Shown: positions 9,391 to 18,943, counted from the first letter of the stretch. The stretch is DNA of 64,000 nt from CBDCXF01 sp965223755 (GCA_965223755.1 CBDCXF010000001.1:1054001-1118000), one strand, 5' to 3'. Program-made: numbers and translations. The notes: generated by a model not told the origin, from the sequence alone.

Positions 9391-10458
9391 ATGACCCGCG
9401 CAACTTCCAAAGGCACTACCACTCAAGACCGACTCAAGGCAGTCGACAACGCTCTAGCCAACATAGAGCGCCAGTTTGGGCAGGGCGCGATTATGCGCCT
9501 CGGCCAGCAGGACGCAATCAATATCGACGCAGTACCCACCGGCTCCCTGGCCGTAGATCAGGCCATCGGCATCGGCGGATTGCCGCGAGGCCGGGTGATC
9601 GAAATCTACGGACCCGAATCTTCAGGGAAAACGACTCTCGCGCTGTCGGTGGCGGCACAGGCACAAAAAGGCGGCGGAACCGCTGCCTTTATTGACGCGG
9701 AACATGCCCTCGATGCCGAGTACGCCGCCAAGATCGGCGTCGACATCGACAATCTTTTGGTCTCACAACCCGACAACGGCGAGCAGGCTCTGGAAATCGC
9801 CGAGATGTTGGTGCGGTCCAACGCAGTTGACGTCGTGGTCGTGGACTCGGTAGCCGCGCTGGTGCCGCGCGCCGAACTCGAAGGTGAAATGGGGGATTCG
9901 CACGTCGGTTTGCACGCTCGATTGATGTCGCAAGCACTGCGTAAGCTCACCGCCATCGTCGCCAAATCCAAAACCTCACTCATTTTTATCAACCAGATCC
10001 GCGAAAAGATCGGCGTCATGTTTGGCAGTCCCGAAACGACGACCGGGGGTCGCGCACTCAAGTTCTACTCCTCGGTGCGTCTCGACATTCGCCGCATCGC
10101 GGCGATCAAGGACGGCGACGTGGTGGTCGGCAGCCGCGCCCGCGTCAAAGTGGTCAAAAACAAAGTCGCGGCACCTTTCCGGCAGGCCGAGTTTGAAATC
10201 AACTACGGCGAAGGCATCTCCTATCTCGGCGAGCTGATCGATCTCGGCGTGTTGCACAACATCGTCACCAAGAGCGGCTCGTGGTTTAGCTACGGCGATG
10301 TCCGCCTGGGGCAAGGCCGGGAGAACGCCAAACAGTTCCTGGGCGAAAACGCCGACCTGTGTGTCGAAATCGAAAGCAAACTGCGCGACGAAATGGGCCT
10401 TCCAGCCGCCCTGGCCGCCGAAGCCCCGCCAACCTCCGACGACGAGAGCGAGGCTTGA
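9391..10458 (+). CDS. recA: Recombinase RecA
   Basis: RecA (355 residues) coats single-stranded DNA, drives homologous strand exchange and stimulates LexA self-cleavage. Diagnostic parts are the Walker A loop GPESSGKTT, the VVVDSVAALVPRAE Walker B strand, the L1 and L2 region including INQIREKIGVMFG and TTTGGRALKFYSSVRLDIRR, and an acidic C-terminal tail. The ATG follows a clear AGGAG at 9381. The 175-base divergent region shared with murB shows no convincing CTGT-N8-ACAG or GAAC-N4-GTTC LexA box, so SOS control is not visible by eye. The stop overlaps the TTG start of the antiporter gene, an unusual pairing for recA. Confidence 0.98.
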   Translation: MTRATSKGTTTQDRLKAVDNALANIERQFGQGAIMRLGQQDAINIDAVPTGSLAVDQAIGIGGLPRGRVIEIYGPESSGKTTLALSVAAQAQKGGGTAAFIDAEHALDAEYAAKIGVDIDNLLVSQPDNGEQALEIAEMLVRSNAVDVVVVDSVAALVPRAELEGEMGDSHVGLHARLMSQALRKLTAIVAKSKTSLIFINQIREKIGVMFGSPETTTGGRALKFYSSVRLDIRRIAAIKDGDVVVGSRARVKVVKNKVAAPFRQAEFEINYGEGISYLGELIDLGVLHNIVTKSGSWFSYGDVRLGQGRENAKQFLGENADLCVEIESKLRDEMGLPAALAAEAPPTSDDESEA

Positions 10459-12374
10459 GCCTGAGGCGAACTGGGCAGGGTGTGTGGCTGGTAGGCCTGC
10501 TACTCGCTGGCGCGCCATTGGCTGGATTGGAGTTGGAAGTCTCCTCGGGAGTCCGGCTGCAAGGCGGACGGCCGGAGGTGCGCATCGGCGTGGCCGACGC
10601 CGAAACTCCGGTCATCGTATCCGTAACTGTTGACGGCAACCCCGCTGGCGAGTTCGAACTGGCATCCGGCGACCATTCCGTCGAGCTCGAAACCGATTCC
10701 CTCGATTGGGGTTCCCTCGATTGGGGCTCCCACCAGGTCGAGGCGCGAGCGGGCGGCGTGTCGGCGTCGACACATCTGCGCATTCTCCCCGGATGGGCCT
10801 CGGTCATTCCGCCACTGGTGGCAATTGGCTTGGCACTCCTGTTTCGCAACGTTCTACCAGCTCTCTTCGCCGGTGTTTTTGTCGGGGCCTGGCTCGCCTA
10901 CGGCAACCTCGTTTCCGCCTTCACGCGCACCATCGACCGCTACATCGTCAACGCCATCACCGACCCCAGCCACGCCAAAATCATCATCTTCTCGATGCTG
11001 TTGGGAGCCATGATCGCGGTGGTCAGTCGCGCTGGGGGAACCCAGGGAATCATCGACCGCCTCGCGCCCTATGCGACCAATCCCCGGCGCGGCCAATTCG
11101 CCACCTGGTTGATGGGCATCTTGGTCTTCTTCGACGACTACGCCAACACCCTCATCGTCGGCTCGACCATGCGCCCGGTGACGGACCGGCTTCGAGTCAG
11201 CCGCGAAAAGCTCGCCTACATCGTCGACTCGACCGCGGCACCTGTGGTGGCGGTCTTTCCGATTTCGACCTGGGTCGGATTTGAAGTGGGGCTGATCGGC
11301 GACGCGCTGATTGACAGTGAACTGGCACTGAACCCCTACACCACCTTTCTGGCTTCGATTCCCTACCGTTTCTACCCGCTCTTTGCGCTCTTCTTCGGCC
11401 TCACTATTGCCCTCACTGGTCGTGATTTCGGCGCCATGCTCAAAGCCGAACGGCGAGCACGGAACGAAGGCAAGCTTCTCGAAGACGGCGCCGTCCCCTT
11501 GTCCAACCTCAGTGATAAGACTTTGCAGCCCCCAGAGGGTGCGCCGCATCGAGCCTTCAATGCCCTGGTACCGATCTTGGTGGTGATTGTTACCACCGTG
11601 GGAGGTCTCGTCGCTACCGGTGTCGCCGCCGTGGGCCCGCGTACCGGACCCTGGACCGCGTGGATGCGAGAAGTCGTCGCCCAGTCGGATCCGTTCAACA
11701 CTTTGCTCTGGGCCAGCCTTGCCGGCCTGCTTGCCGCCATCATCCTCGCGCTCGGTCAGCGCATCTTGAATCTGCGCCAGGCGGCGGAAACAACCGTTGA
11801 CGGCTTCCGTTCGATGGTGATGGCTTTTACGGTCCTCACCCTTGCCTGGTCGATCGGTGCCGTCTGCGAAGACCTACACACGGCGGACTACTTAGTCGGC
11901 CTGACCCAGGGGATTTTGGCTCCCAAGCTTCTCCCCGCCGTCGTCTTTATCCTGGCCGCAGCAGTGGCCTTTGCAACCGGTACCTCTTGGGGCGTCCTGT
12001 CGATCATGACTCCCCTTGCTATCCCCTTGGCCCACGGGCTTGCGGTGCCGGCCGGTTGGGCGGCTGGAACTCCCGAGCACGCTCACATCCTCATCGCCAC
12101 CATTGCTTCGGTGTTGGCGGGGAGTGTGTGGGGAGATCACTGTTCCCCGATCTCAGACACCACCATCCTCTCCAGCATGGCGACTGGCAGTGACCACATT
12201 GCCCACGTGCGCACCCAGCTCCCCTACGCGCTGGGAGTCGGAGGATTTGCGGTTTTTGGCGGCATTCTGCCGGCTTCTTACGGCGTACCTCCGTGGATCC
12301 TGCTGCTGGTCGGATTGGCAGCGATCGTGCTTGTGATCCGCTTTCGAGGCCGCACTGTAGAAGCTGCCGGTTAG
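10455..12374 (+). CDS. NhaC-family Na+/H+ antiporter-like membrane protein with an extracytoplasmic N-terminal domain
   Basis: The 639-residue protein starts with a signal-like segment (GVWLVGLLLAGAPLAGLE), then a beta-rich domain of about 80 residues presumably outside the membrane. From about residue 110 it has many membrane segments with NhaC-family features (FFDDYANTLIVGSTMRPVTD, STAAPVVAVFPISTWVGFE and VWGDHCSPISDTT). NhaC proteins exchange Na+ for H+ or carry organic solutes; the substrate is undetermined. The frame runs upstream into recA, but the TTG at 10455 shares TTGA with the recA stop and begins the signal segment; a GTG at about 10485 is an alternative. A 15-base tandem duplication around 10700-10730 encodes SLDWGSLDWGS. 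Confidence 0.85.
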   Translation: MSLRRTGQGVWLVGLLLAGAPLAGLELEVSSGVRLQGGRPEVRIGVADAETPVIVSVTVDGNPAGEFELASGDHSVELETDSLDWGSLDWGSHQVEARAGGVSASTHLRILPGWASVIPPLVAIGLALLFRNVLPALFAGVFVGAWLAYGNLVSAFTRTIDRYIVNAITDPSHAKIIIFSMLLGAMIAVVSRAGGTQGIIDRLAPYATNPRRGQFATWLMGILVFFDDYANTLIVGSTMRPVTDRLRVSREKLAYIVDSTAAPVVAVFPISTWVGFEVGLIGDALIDSELALNPYTTFLASIPYRFYPLFALFFGLTIALTGRDFGAMLKAERRARNEGKLLEDGAVPLSNLSDKTLQPPEGAPHRAFNALVPILVVIVTTVGGLVATGVAAVGPRTGPWTAWMREVVAQSDPFNTLLWASLAGLLAAIILALGQRILNLRQAAETTVDGFRSMVMAFTVLTLAWSIGAVCEDLHTADYLVGLTQGILAPKLLPAVVFILAAAVAFATGTSWGVLSIMTPLAIPLAHGLAVPAGWAAGTPEHAHILIATIASVLAGSVWGDHCSPISDTTILSSMATGSDHIAHVRTQLPYALGVGGFAVFGGILPASYGVPPWILLLVGLAAIVLVIRFRGRTVEAAG

Positions 12375-12447
12375 AGAATTCGTAGCACCACGGCCCTGTT
12401 CTTAGTAACGCGGCCCTGTCAGCCGACCCCAAGGAGGCCTAGTAGGC

Positions 12448-15420
12448 ATGAATGTCCACAGCGGGCGCTCATTGAATTCCCGCACTCAATTGACTCGCCT
12501 AACAACCGCAACTTTGCTTCTCGCCGCTCTGGCCGCCGGCGCGGCGGCGCAAGCTCCACCGTGCCATCCGTGCGCCGGCATCCGGGTTGAAGATCCAGAC
12601 GCGTTGGCCACGCTCCTTCGAGAACTGCCGGCCATCCCCGAGGAAGGCACTCTGTATGTCTCCTGGGACGAGGATGAGGCTTCCTTGTCGGCTCTCGACC
12701 TCGAATCCATTGCAGCTCGCGCAGAAGTCCTGCGCGAGCTCAATGCAGTGTCCTGGCCGCGAATCACCTTGACCACTCCGACACCCATTCTCGACCACGT
12801 CAACAAACTCGATGCCTCGCTTGAACGGGTGGCGGCATTGAGCGGCGCTCTTGGAAACCGCGCGCACATTCAGATCGACTGGAAGCCGGCCTCAGGGTCC
12901 GTGGTGGCAAGCGAATTGGCGTTCTTGATCAAACGCTCCGCAGCGGCAGTTGGAGGAGCCAATTCCGATGCCCGCTTCATCGTCGGCCTCGGCGAGTTCA
13001 TCGGCGGCGATTCAAGTCTGGATTTTTTACGCCTGCTTTACGAAGAGGAAACCGCCGCCTATGTCGATGGGGTCACCGCTGGGCCGGGCTCTAACCTAGG
13101 CAACCTGGTCGATCTCCTCGCCGAGCTCGCGCCTGGGACTCCGTTGGTCGTGAATGTGGCCACTCTCGGGCCTTTGCCCGGTTCATCGCTGGCGACTTCC
13201 GCCCGTTTTGCCGAAAGCGGCGCCGGCGTAGTCATGTTCGAAGCGGCGGAGCCCTCGGCCGAAGAGCTTGCTCCCCTGGTGCTGCTAGCTCGGGAGTTTG
13301 CCGGCGACATCTCCTTGGACCCTTACTCCACTCCGCAAGGTACGGAGGCGTGGACGTTCGTGCGCGGTGAAGATCTGTCGCTTCGCATCATCGCCAACCC
13401 CACCGAGGCTCGAGTCAACCTCCGCTTCACCGACTCGATGGTGCGCGACCCACAAGTGGTACGCGCGTCGAATTCGGAGCCGGAATCCATCTTCGGCGTC
13501 CGGAGTGCCGATCGCGCCCTTGAAGTGACCGTCGAACGAGCCCAGGAGCCGTGGATTCTGCGCTTGGATCGGTTGAGTGCCGCCGAGATCGAGGGTCTCG
13601 AGGGCCTCGACGAATCGCTGACGGTGACCACCGAGCGCACCATGCCCGTCTCCGAAATCTTGCGCCGTCTGCAAGCCACTGAGGACGATCAACGGCGCCG
13701 CCTGCTGACCTACAGCGCCCGTAATACCACTCACTTGCGCTTCGGCGGCGGCGATGAGGCCCTTGAGGCGACCTTCGCCGGCGATTTCTTTTTCGCCCGC
13801 GACTCAGGCTGGGATTGGGCTTGGCAAGACTTCCTCATCAACGGGGTGCGTTGGCGTGCCAAAAAAATCCCCGAGATTCCACTGGTCGAGCCTGAAAAGG
13901 CCGCTGCTCTGCCGCTGGAGATCAATTTCACCAAGGAGTACGACTACCGCCTGCGCGGCACCGAGGTCGTCAACGGGCGTGACTGCTGGGTGGTCGATTT
14001 CGAACCGAGGAACGTCGACCAAACCAAGAACCCCTACCGCGGCACGGTGTGGGTCGACCGACAACTGTTTGTTCGTGTCCGCAGCCGCGCCCTTCAGTTG
14101 GGGCTGAGTGGCGACGTCATCTCCAATGAAGAGACGTCCTACTTTGAGCCCCTCAACTCAAACGGCGACCCGATCGACTGGGAGTCCGCCGAGTTCATCC
14201 TGCCCACCCGGACCGTCGCCCAGCAGGTGTTCAACTACCTCAACGCCAACACTCTGGTCGAAAAAGAGACCCTGCTTACTGAGCTGACTATCAACGACGG
14301 TGAATTCAACAGCCGCTACGAGGCAGTCTTAGCTTCCGACGCCACCATGGTACGAGACACCGAGCAGGGCATGCGCTATCTGATTCCCGATGAAGAGACC
14401 GGTGAGCGCATCGTTCAGGAAGAATTCGATACCACCCGGCTGTTCGCCGTGGGCGGCGTCTTCAACGACGACAGTCTCGACAATCCGATTCCGCTCGGCG
14501 GCGTCAACTGGATCGACTTCGACTTCAGGGATACCGGCCAGCAAGTCAACGTGTTTTTTGCCGGGGTGCTGGTACTCGCCAACTGGTCCGATCCGGACTT
14601 CCTAGGCTCCAACTTCACCGCCGCAGCCGACCTGTTCGGACTCGCCATCGATGGCACTGACGAGATCTTCCGCGACGGTCTCGAGGTGCCCGGTGAAGAA
14701 GTCGAGACGCGTAGCGCCAGTTTGTCGCTCGAACTCGGCCACGACATCGGACAAAGGGGGCGGGCGGTGCTCGACTACCGCATCGCCCATCGTACTTTTG
14801 GGAATAGCGATCTCACCGATGAGACGTTCATTGTCCCGGCCGATCATTTGGAGCACCAGGTTAGCTTGCGCGGCCGCTACGATCGCGCCGGCTACCGACT
14901 GTCGGGGAACGTCTCGGTGCATTCGCGGTCCGACTGGGATCCGTGGGGAACCCCTGAACAAGTCGCCATCTTTGACCCCAACACCGACGGCTTCGTCAGT
15001 TACGGCCTCAATCTGGGCAAGACCTTCCATCTGCCCAAGTTTCAGAAGATCTATTCCGAGCTGCAGTACGTCGGGGGCAGCGACCTCGACCGCTTCTCCA
15101 AGTACAACTTCGGCTACTTCAGCGATGTCCGCGTGCGCGGTTACCGCGGTGGGCTAGTGCGCGCGGAGGAGGCTACGGCTCTGCACTTGGGCTATGGCTT
15201 CGACCTCGCCGAAATCGTCCAACTGCAGCTTCGCGCCGATGGCGCCTGGGCCACCGATGAGGCCTCTGGACTCGACAGCGAGTTTCTGGGTGGCGTGGGG
15301 ATCCAAGGCAACTTCATCGGCCCCTGGAACACCATTGTGCGGCTGGATGTCGGTCAGGCCGTCGCCGGACCCGATGACGGCGTCAGCGTGTTTCTGGCGG
15401 TGTTGAAATTGTTTGGGTGA
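12448..15420 (+). CDS. Large exported protein with LolA-like middle and outer-membrane barrel-like C-terminus
   Basis: The 990-residue product has a Sec signal peptide (hydrophobic stretch ending AAGAAAQA, cleavage near 35). Residues about 40-340 look like an alpha/beta barrel fold. About 390-600 contains strands resembling outer-membrane lipoprotein-sorting (LolA or DUF1329-like) domains, with CWVVDFEPRN near 513 and GTVWVDRQLFVRVRS. From about 600 alternating polar and hydrophobic strands rich in Gly, Tyr and Phe suggest an outer-membrane beta barrel. VRVRGYRGG near 889 recalls the conserved turn of Omp85 proteins. No full family match was recognised; the three-part reading is inference. 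It stands alone between the antiporter gene and the hairpin repeats; an AAGGAGG precedes its ATG. Confidence 0.6.
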   Translation: MNVHSGRSLNSRTQLTRLTTATLLLAALAAGAAAQAPPCHPCAGIRVEDPDALATLLRELPAIPEEGTLYVSWDEDEASLSALDLESIAARAEVLRELNAVSWPRITLTTPTPILDHVNKLDASLERVAALSGALGNRAHIQIDWKPASGSVVASELAFLIKRSAAAVGGANSDARFIVGLGEFIGGDSSLDFLRLLYEEETAAYVDGVTAGPGSNLGNLVDLLAELAPGTPLVVNVATLGPLPGSSLATSARFAESGAGVVMFEAAEPSAEELAPLVLLAREFAGDISLDPYSTPQGTEAWTFVRGEDLSLRIIANPTEARVNLRFTDSMVRDPQVVRASNSEPESIFGVRSADRALEVTVERAQEPWILRLDRLSAAEIEGLEGLDESLTVTTERTMPVSEILRRLQATEDDQRRRLLTYSARNTTHLRFGGGDEALEATFAGDFFFARDSGWDWAWQDFLINGVRWRAKKIPEIPLVEPEKAAALPLEINFTKEYDYRLRGTEVVNGRDCWVVDFEPRNVDQTKNPYRGTVWVDRQLFVRVRSRALQLGLSGDVISNEETSYFEPLNSNGDPIDWESAEFILPTRTVAQQVFNYLNANTLVEKETLLTELTINDGEFNSRYEAVLASDATMVRDTEQGMRYLIPDEETGERIVQEEFDTTRLFAVGGVFNDDSLDNPIPLGGVNWIDFDFRDTGQQVNVFFAGVLVLANWSDPDFLGSNFTAAADLFGLAIDGTDEIFRDGLEVPGEEVETRSASLSLELGHDIGQRGRAVLDYRIAHRTFGNSDLTDETFIVPADHLEHQVSLRGRYDRAGYRLSGNVSVHSRSDWDPWGTPEQVAIFDPNTDGFVSYGLNLGKTFHLPKFQKIYSELQYVGGSDLDRFSKYNFGYFSDVRVRGYRGGLVRAEEATALHLGYGFDLAEIVQLQLRADGAWATDEASGLDSEFLGGVGIQGNFIGPWNTIVRLDVGQAVAGPDDGVSVFLAVLKLFG

Positions 15421-15700
15421 TCCCCGCCCCCCTTGGCCACTCCGCCCGCGGGGATGACGAATGTAGGGGAAGGACTTGCCCCTCCCGAACTCGGGAGCCC
15501 ACAAGGGGCTCCCCTACTTGAACGACAGCGGCTTCACGATCCCTGCCCCTCAAACACCGCTTCCGCGGTCATGACGAATGTAGGGAATGGGCTTGCCCCC
15601 TCCCGCACGCGGGAGCCCGCAAGGGGCTCCCCTACGATAATCAACTGCGGCCAATTGGAAGCACTCGGGATCCCGCAAGGGAATCCCCTACGATGATCAA
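15420..15700. repeat. Tandem 119-base intergenic repeat containing REP-like hairpins
   Basis: This fills the 334-base gap after the large exported protein. Two copies of a unit beginning ATCCC(C/T)GCCCC start at 15420 and 15539, a period of 119 bases. Each unit contains ATGACGAATGTAGGG and then a hairpin whose ends are GTAGGG(GA) and (TC)CCCTAC, at 15463-15517 and 15580-15635, with an inner CTCCCG...CGGGAG stem. A third, partial copy (15666-15700) repeats only the right end, including the GAT(A/G)ATCAAC that follows copy 2. The structure resembles REP or small non-coding mobile repeats. No reading frame with coding character is present. Confidence 0.75.
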
Positions 15701-15754
15701 CCGAGACCAAACGGGTGGCCGGATTTGACCGGCACCATCGCCAGTCGCAGTTGG

Positions 15755-17005
15755 CTACGACGAAATCCGAACTTGAGGTGAAAAACCCTTGAAATGGGAG
15801 CGGAAACGCCCCAGCCAGATCACCGAGAACGACGCCAACGTAACGGCAGCTACAACCGCGATTCCAACTCCGGGCGCAAACTGACCCCAAACTGCAGCAA
15901 CTAGAAGAACCATCGTCCCCAGCCGCGCCGTTTCCGACGCCGGTATCCAGCGACGGCCTTCAAAGATGGCTCCGGCGTTGACCAACCCCCAGACAATCCA
16001 ACTTGCGGTCACAGCCGCGACCGCGACCGGCAACGACTCAAAACTCCAAACCAACCAAAACGTCACCAACAAAGTGATCGCGAAGTGCGTCAGCACGTAG
16101 CGGTTCAGCCCGTCAGGTGCTTTGGCATCGTACTTGACCCCATGTAACGGCGAGTCTTCGGGCTTGTTTTCCGTGATTCCTTGGGGGAGCCAGCCCGGCG
16201 GCATCACCCATACCAGGAATTTGTCTTTTCCAGACTTGGCCTTCCCCGCCAAGCGCCACAAGTACTTGAAATAGTGTACGTTGGCCTCGATTGGGTTCCA
16301 CGACTTGAGCGGCCGGGTCACGCCGTAGATCACCTTCTCTCCTTCCGGTTCGAAGGTCCCGAACAGGCGGTCCCACACAATCAACGTACCGCCATGGTTG
16401 CGGTCGATGTACTGCGGGTTACAACCGTGGTGGACACGGTGGTGAGAAGGAGTGTTGAGGAACCACTCCAAAAAGCCCAACTTGCCGATGGTGCGAGTGT
16501 GGATCCAGAACTGATAGAGAGTGTTGAACGAAGACAGCGCCAAAAAGGTCACCGGCGGCAATCCGGCGAGGGCCAGCGGCCAATAAAAGACCATCGAAAT
16601 GAACGGCTGCAGCGACCCTTGGCGCAACGCCACCGACAGGTTGTATTCCTCACTCTGATGGTGCACGACGTGCGCTCCCCAAGCAAAGTTGGACTCGTGG
16701 CTGAAGCGATGAAACCAGTAGTAGAAAAAGTCCACGCCCAAGAAGCCCAGAACCCAGGTCGGCCAAGCTTGGCCGTCGATCTCGAACAGACGCCCCCACT
16801 GGTAAATGGCGGCGTATCCGGCAAAGGTGAGCGTCTTGGTGAAAAGACCGGTGATTTGCTGTAAAACGCCGGTGGATAGATCGGCGACGGCATCGTTGAG
16901 GCGCGCAATCTCCCGGTGCTCGTGGCGGGCGATCAGAAGCTCCACTCCGATGAGAACGAAAAACACCGGGATGGCGATGGCGATGTAGTTGATCATGTCG
17001 CCCAT
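15755..17005 (-). CDS. Sterol desaturase / fatty acid hydroxylase family membrane protein
   Basis: The 416-residue integral membrane protein carries the di-iron histidine clusters of this superfamily: HRFSHE, then HVVHHQSEE, then HTRTIG, and PSHHRVHHGCN. About four membrane segments surround them. A further C-terminal hydrophobic region (from about 300) resembles that of alkylglycerol monooxygenase-like members. Such enzymes use O2 to hydroxylate or desaturate lipid substrates. Ether-lipid cleavage is possible but only inferred. Start could be ATG 17005 or the nearby ATG 16996. It is transcribed alone, converging on the hairpin repeats and divergent from the aldehyde dehydrogenase gene, which could oxidise a fatty aldehyde product. 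Confidence 0.88.
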   Translation of the reverse strand: MGDMINYIAIAIPVFFVLIGVELLIARHEHREIARLNDAVADLSTGVLQQITGLFTKTLTFAGYAAIYQWGRLFEIDGQAWPTWVLGFLGVDFFYYWFHRFSHESNFAWGAHVVHHQSEEYNLSVALRQGSLQPFISMVFYWPLALAGLPPVTFLALSSFNTLYQFWIHTRTIGKLGFLEWFLNTPSHHRVHHGCNPQYIDRNHGGTLIVWDRLFGTFEPEGEKVIYGVTRPLKSWNPIEANVHYFKYLWRLAGKAKSGKDKFLVWVMPPGWLPQGITENKPEDSPLHGVKYDAKAPDGLNRYVLTHFAITLLVTFWLVWSFESLPVAVAAVTASWIVWGLVNAGAIFEGRRWIPASETARLGTMVLLVAAVWGQFAPGVGIAVVAAVTLASFSVIWLGRFRSHFKGFSPQVRISS

Positions 17006-17410
17006 TTCGTTATTTTTGCACTTGCCGGTGAGGGGACGGCTCGCGCTTCGAAAACTTCGACCGAAGGGCGCGAGCCTCGGGTCCTCGGCGCACTGGACCG
17101 TAGCGGCCTACGAGAGACTTATTCAACGCGCTTGAGGACACGCCCCTCAACCCGGCAAGTGCGGAGTCGCCCCCTCCCAAGAACCCCAATGAGGGTGTCT
17201 AGAGCGCTGGCAGGTAACTCAAAACGGAATGACTGGCGGCCCCCCCCCCCGACAGGAACACTCATTGTCATCCTGAGCGAAGGCCGGAGGCCCGTAGTCG
17301 AAGGATCTGGGGGAGGAAGCCCGGCACCCGTCGCCACGCAATGGACTCGACAACCAGTATGGGTGGTGGGCGCACCCCACGAACGACGCACTGCGGCATA
17401 GAATGTACTG
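17006..17410. other. 405-base divergent intergenic region
   Basis: The region separates the divergently transcribed hydroxylase and aldehyde dehydrogenase genes. It contains an uninterrupted run of 11 C at 17240-17250 and, directly after it, a dispersed-type repeat (17266-17308). Short reading frames exist on both strands but none shows a ribosome site or a recognisable protein. Promoters for both flanking genes must lie here, but I cannot identify convincing -35 and -10 boxes. Confidence 0.6.
17266..17308. repeat. TGTCATCCTGAGCG-type dispersed repeat
   Basis: The sequence starts TGTCATCCTGAGCGAAGG and ends GTCGAAGGATCT. This pattern is familiar as an abundant intergenic repeat in many GC-rich bacterial genomes. 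Only one copy is in the window, so its repetitive nature here rests on recognition rather than on a second copy. Confidence 0.5.
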
Positions 17411-18943
17411 ATGTCCATTGCTGAGGCCGCCCCAAAACAGACCTCGGAGGCCGCTAGACAACAAGTGTTGGAGATTCGCAGTCCAGCTACCGGTGAGTTC
17501 GTTGGTGTGGTTGCGGTGTCGAGTCCCGAGGAAATCGTGGAAACGGTGGCCCGGGCCCGAGCCGCCCAACAGAAATGGCACGCAGCCGGCTTTCGCGCTC
17601 GAGCTGCGGTCGTCCGAAAGTTTCACGATCTCCTCCACGCTCACCGCGAACGCATTCTCGACACCATTCAGGATGAGACCGGTAAGGCGCGTCGCGACGC
17701 CCTCGGAGAGTTTTTATCTCTGGTCAGCACCTGTCGCTACTACCTCAAGAACGGTCGGCGAATTTTGCGACGGCAGACCAAATTCGGAGCGCTGCCAACC
17801 CTGACCTCCGCCGAAGTAACCTTCCATCCTTTGGGCGTGGTCGGATTTATCACTCCGTGGAACTATCCATTCTTGCTCGCCATCGACGATGCCATCCCAG
17901 CCCTCCTGGCGGGCAACACCACCGTCACCAAGCCCTCGGAGTTGACCCCCCATTGCGCCAATCTGGTGCAAGAGATCTTGCTGGAAGCGGGTCTTCCGCA
18001 AGACGTGTTTGGCTTGGTCCATGGTGCCGGAGAGGTCGGCGCGGCGTTGATCGACCGAGTCGACGGGCTGGCGTTCACCGGGAGCGCCGCCACCGGACGC
18101 AAAGTCGCTGCCGCCGCGGGGGCGCGACTCATTCCGTGCTCACTCGAACTCGGCGGAAAGAATCCAGCCATCGTCTTAGAAGGAGCCGATAACGCGAATG
18201 CCGTGGAGGGAATCTTGCCCGGCGTTTTCTTCAACTCCGGACAAACGTGCATCAATATCGAACGGCTCTACTTGCCGCAGAGCCGCTTTGACGAGTTTCT
18301 AGAAACCGCCAAGGCCAGAACCGAGCAACTGCGCGTCGCCCACGAGAAGACCTTTCGACCCGACATGGGCAGCCTGATCAGCCTGGATCACCGAAGCAAA
18401 GTGCAGGAGCACGTCGACGACGCCACCTCCAAGGGTGCCGCGGTGATCACCGGTGGATCGTCGCTCGATTCAACCGAGGGCGCCTTTTACGCCCCGACGA
18501 TTCTGGCTCAAGTCCCAGACGATGCCGTTCTCTGCCGTGAGGAGACCTTCGGTCCAGTGGTTTCGGTCTATCCGTACACAAATATCGACCATGCCGTGGC
18601 AATGGCCAACGATACCGACTACGGCCTCAACGCCTCGGTGTGGGGACCGCCGTCGGAAGCTCGGCAGGTCGCCGAACGCATCGCCGCCGGCAGTGTCGGC
18701 GTCAATTCGACGCTGATGGTCTACAACTGCGTCGACGCCCCCATGGGCGGCATTAAGGCGAGTGGTTACGGCCGTCGCCATGGCGATTACGGGATGACCC
18801 GTTTCACTCAGCAGAAGACCATCTCCAGCAGCTTCACCCAGCACGGTGGCTACGACGCAATTTTGGGGCAGCTCAAGTCTGACCGTATCGCCGGTTGGGC
18901 CAGTCAGGTCATGAATAGGATGCGCTGGATCCCACGTCTCTAG
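17411..18943 (+). CDS. NAD(P)-dependent aldehyde dehydrogenase
   Basis: This 510-residue cytoplasmic enzyme oxidises an aldehyde to the acid. Family marks in order: GFITPWNYPFLLAIDDAIPA (cofactor fold), KPSELTPHCA, FTGSAATGRKVA (nucleotide loop), the catalytic base in LELGGKNPAIVLE, the nucleophilic Cys in FFNSGQTCINIERL, and EETFGPVVSVYPY near the C-terminus. It resembles the broad succinate-semialdehyde or general-aldehyde group; the substrate cannot be fixed. A C-terminal extension of about 40 residues follows the usual end. The gene is divergent from the membrane hydroxylase, and 172 bases separate it from the first Cys-rich repeat gene. Confidence 0.93.
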   Translation: MSIAEAAPKQTSEAARQQVLEIRSPATGEFVGVVAVSSPEEIVETVARARAAQQKWHAAGFRARAAVVRKFHDLLHAHRERILDTIQDETGKARRDALGEFLSLVSTCRYYLKNGRRILRRQTKFGALPTLTSAEVTFHPLGVVGFITPWNYPFLLAIDDAIPALLAGNTTVTKPSELTPHCANLVQEILLEAGLPQDVFGLVHGAGEVGAALIDRVDGLAFTGSAATGRKVAAAAGARLIPCSLELGGKNPAIVLEGADNANAVEGILPGVFFNSGQTCINIERLYLPQSRFDEFLETAKARTEQLRVAHEKTFRPDMGSLISLDHRSKVQEHVDDATSKGAAVITGGSSLDSTEGAFYAPTILAQVPDDAVLCREETFGPVVSVYPYTNIDHAVAMANDTDYGLNASVWGPPSEARQVAERIAAGSVGVNSTLMVYNCVDAPMGGIKASGYGRRHGDYGMTRFTQQKTISSSFTQHGGYDAILGQLKSDRIAGWASQVMNRMRWIPRL

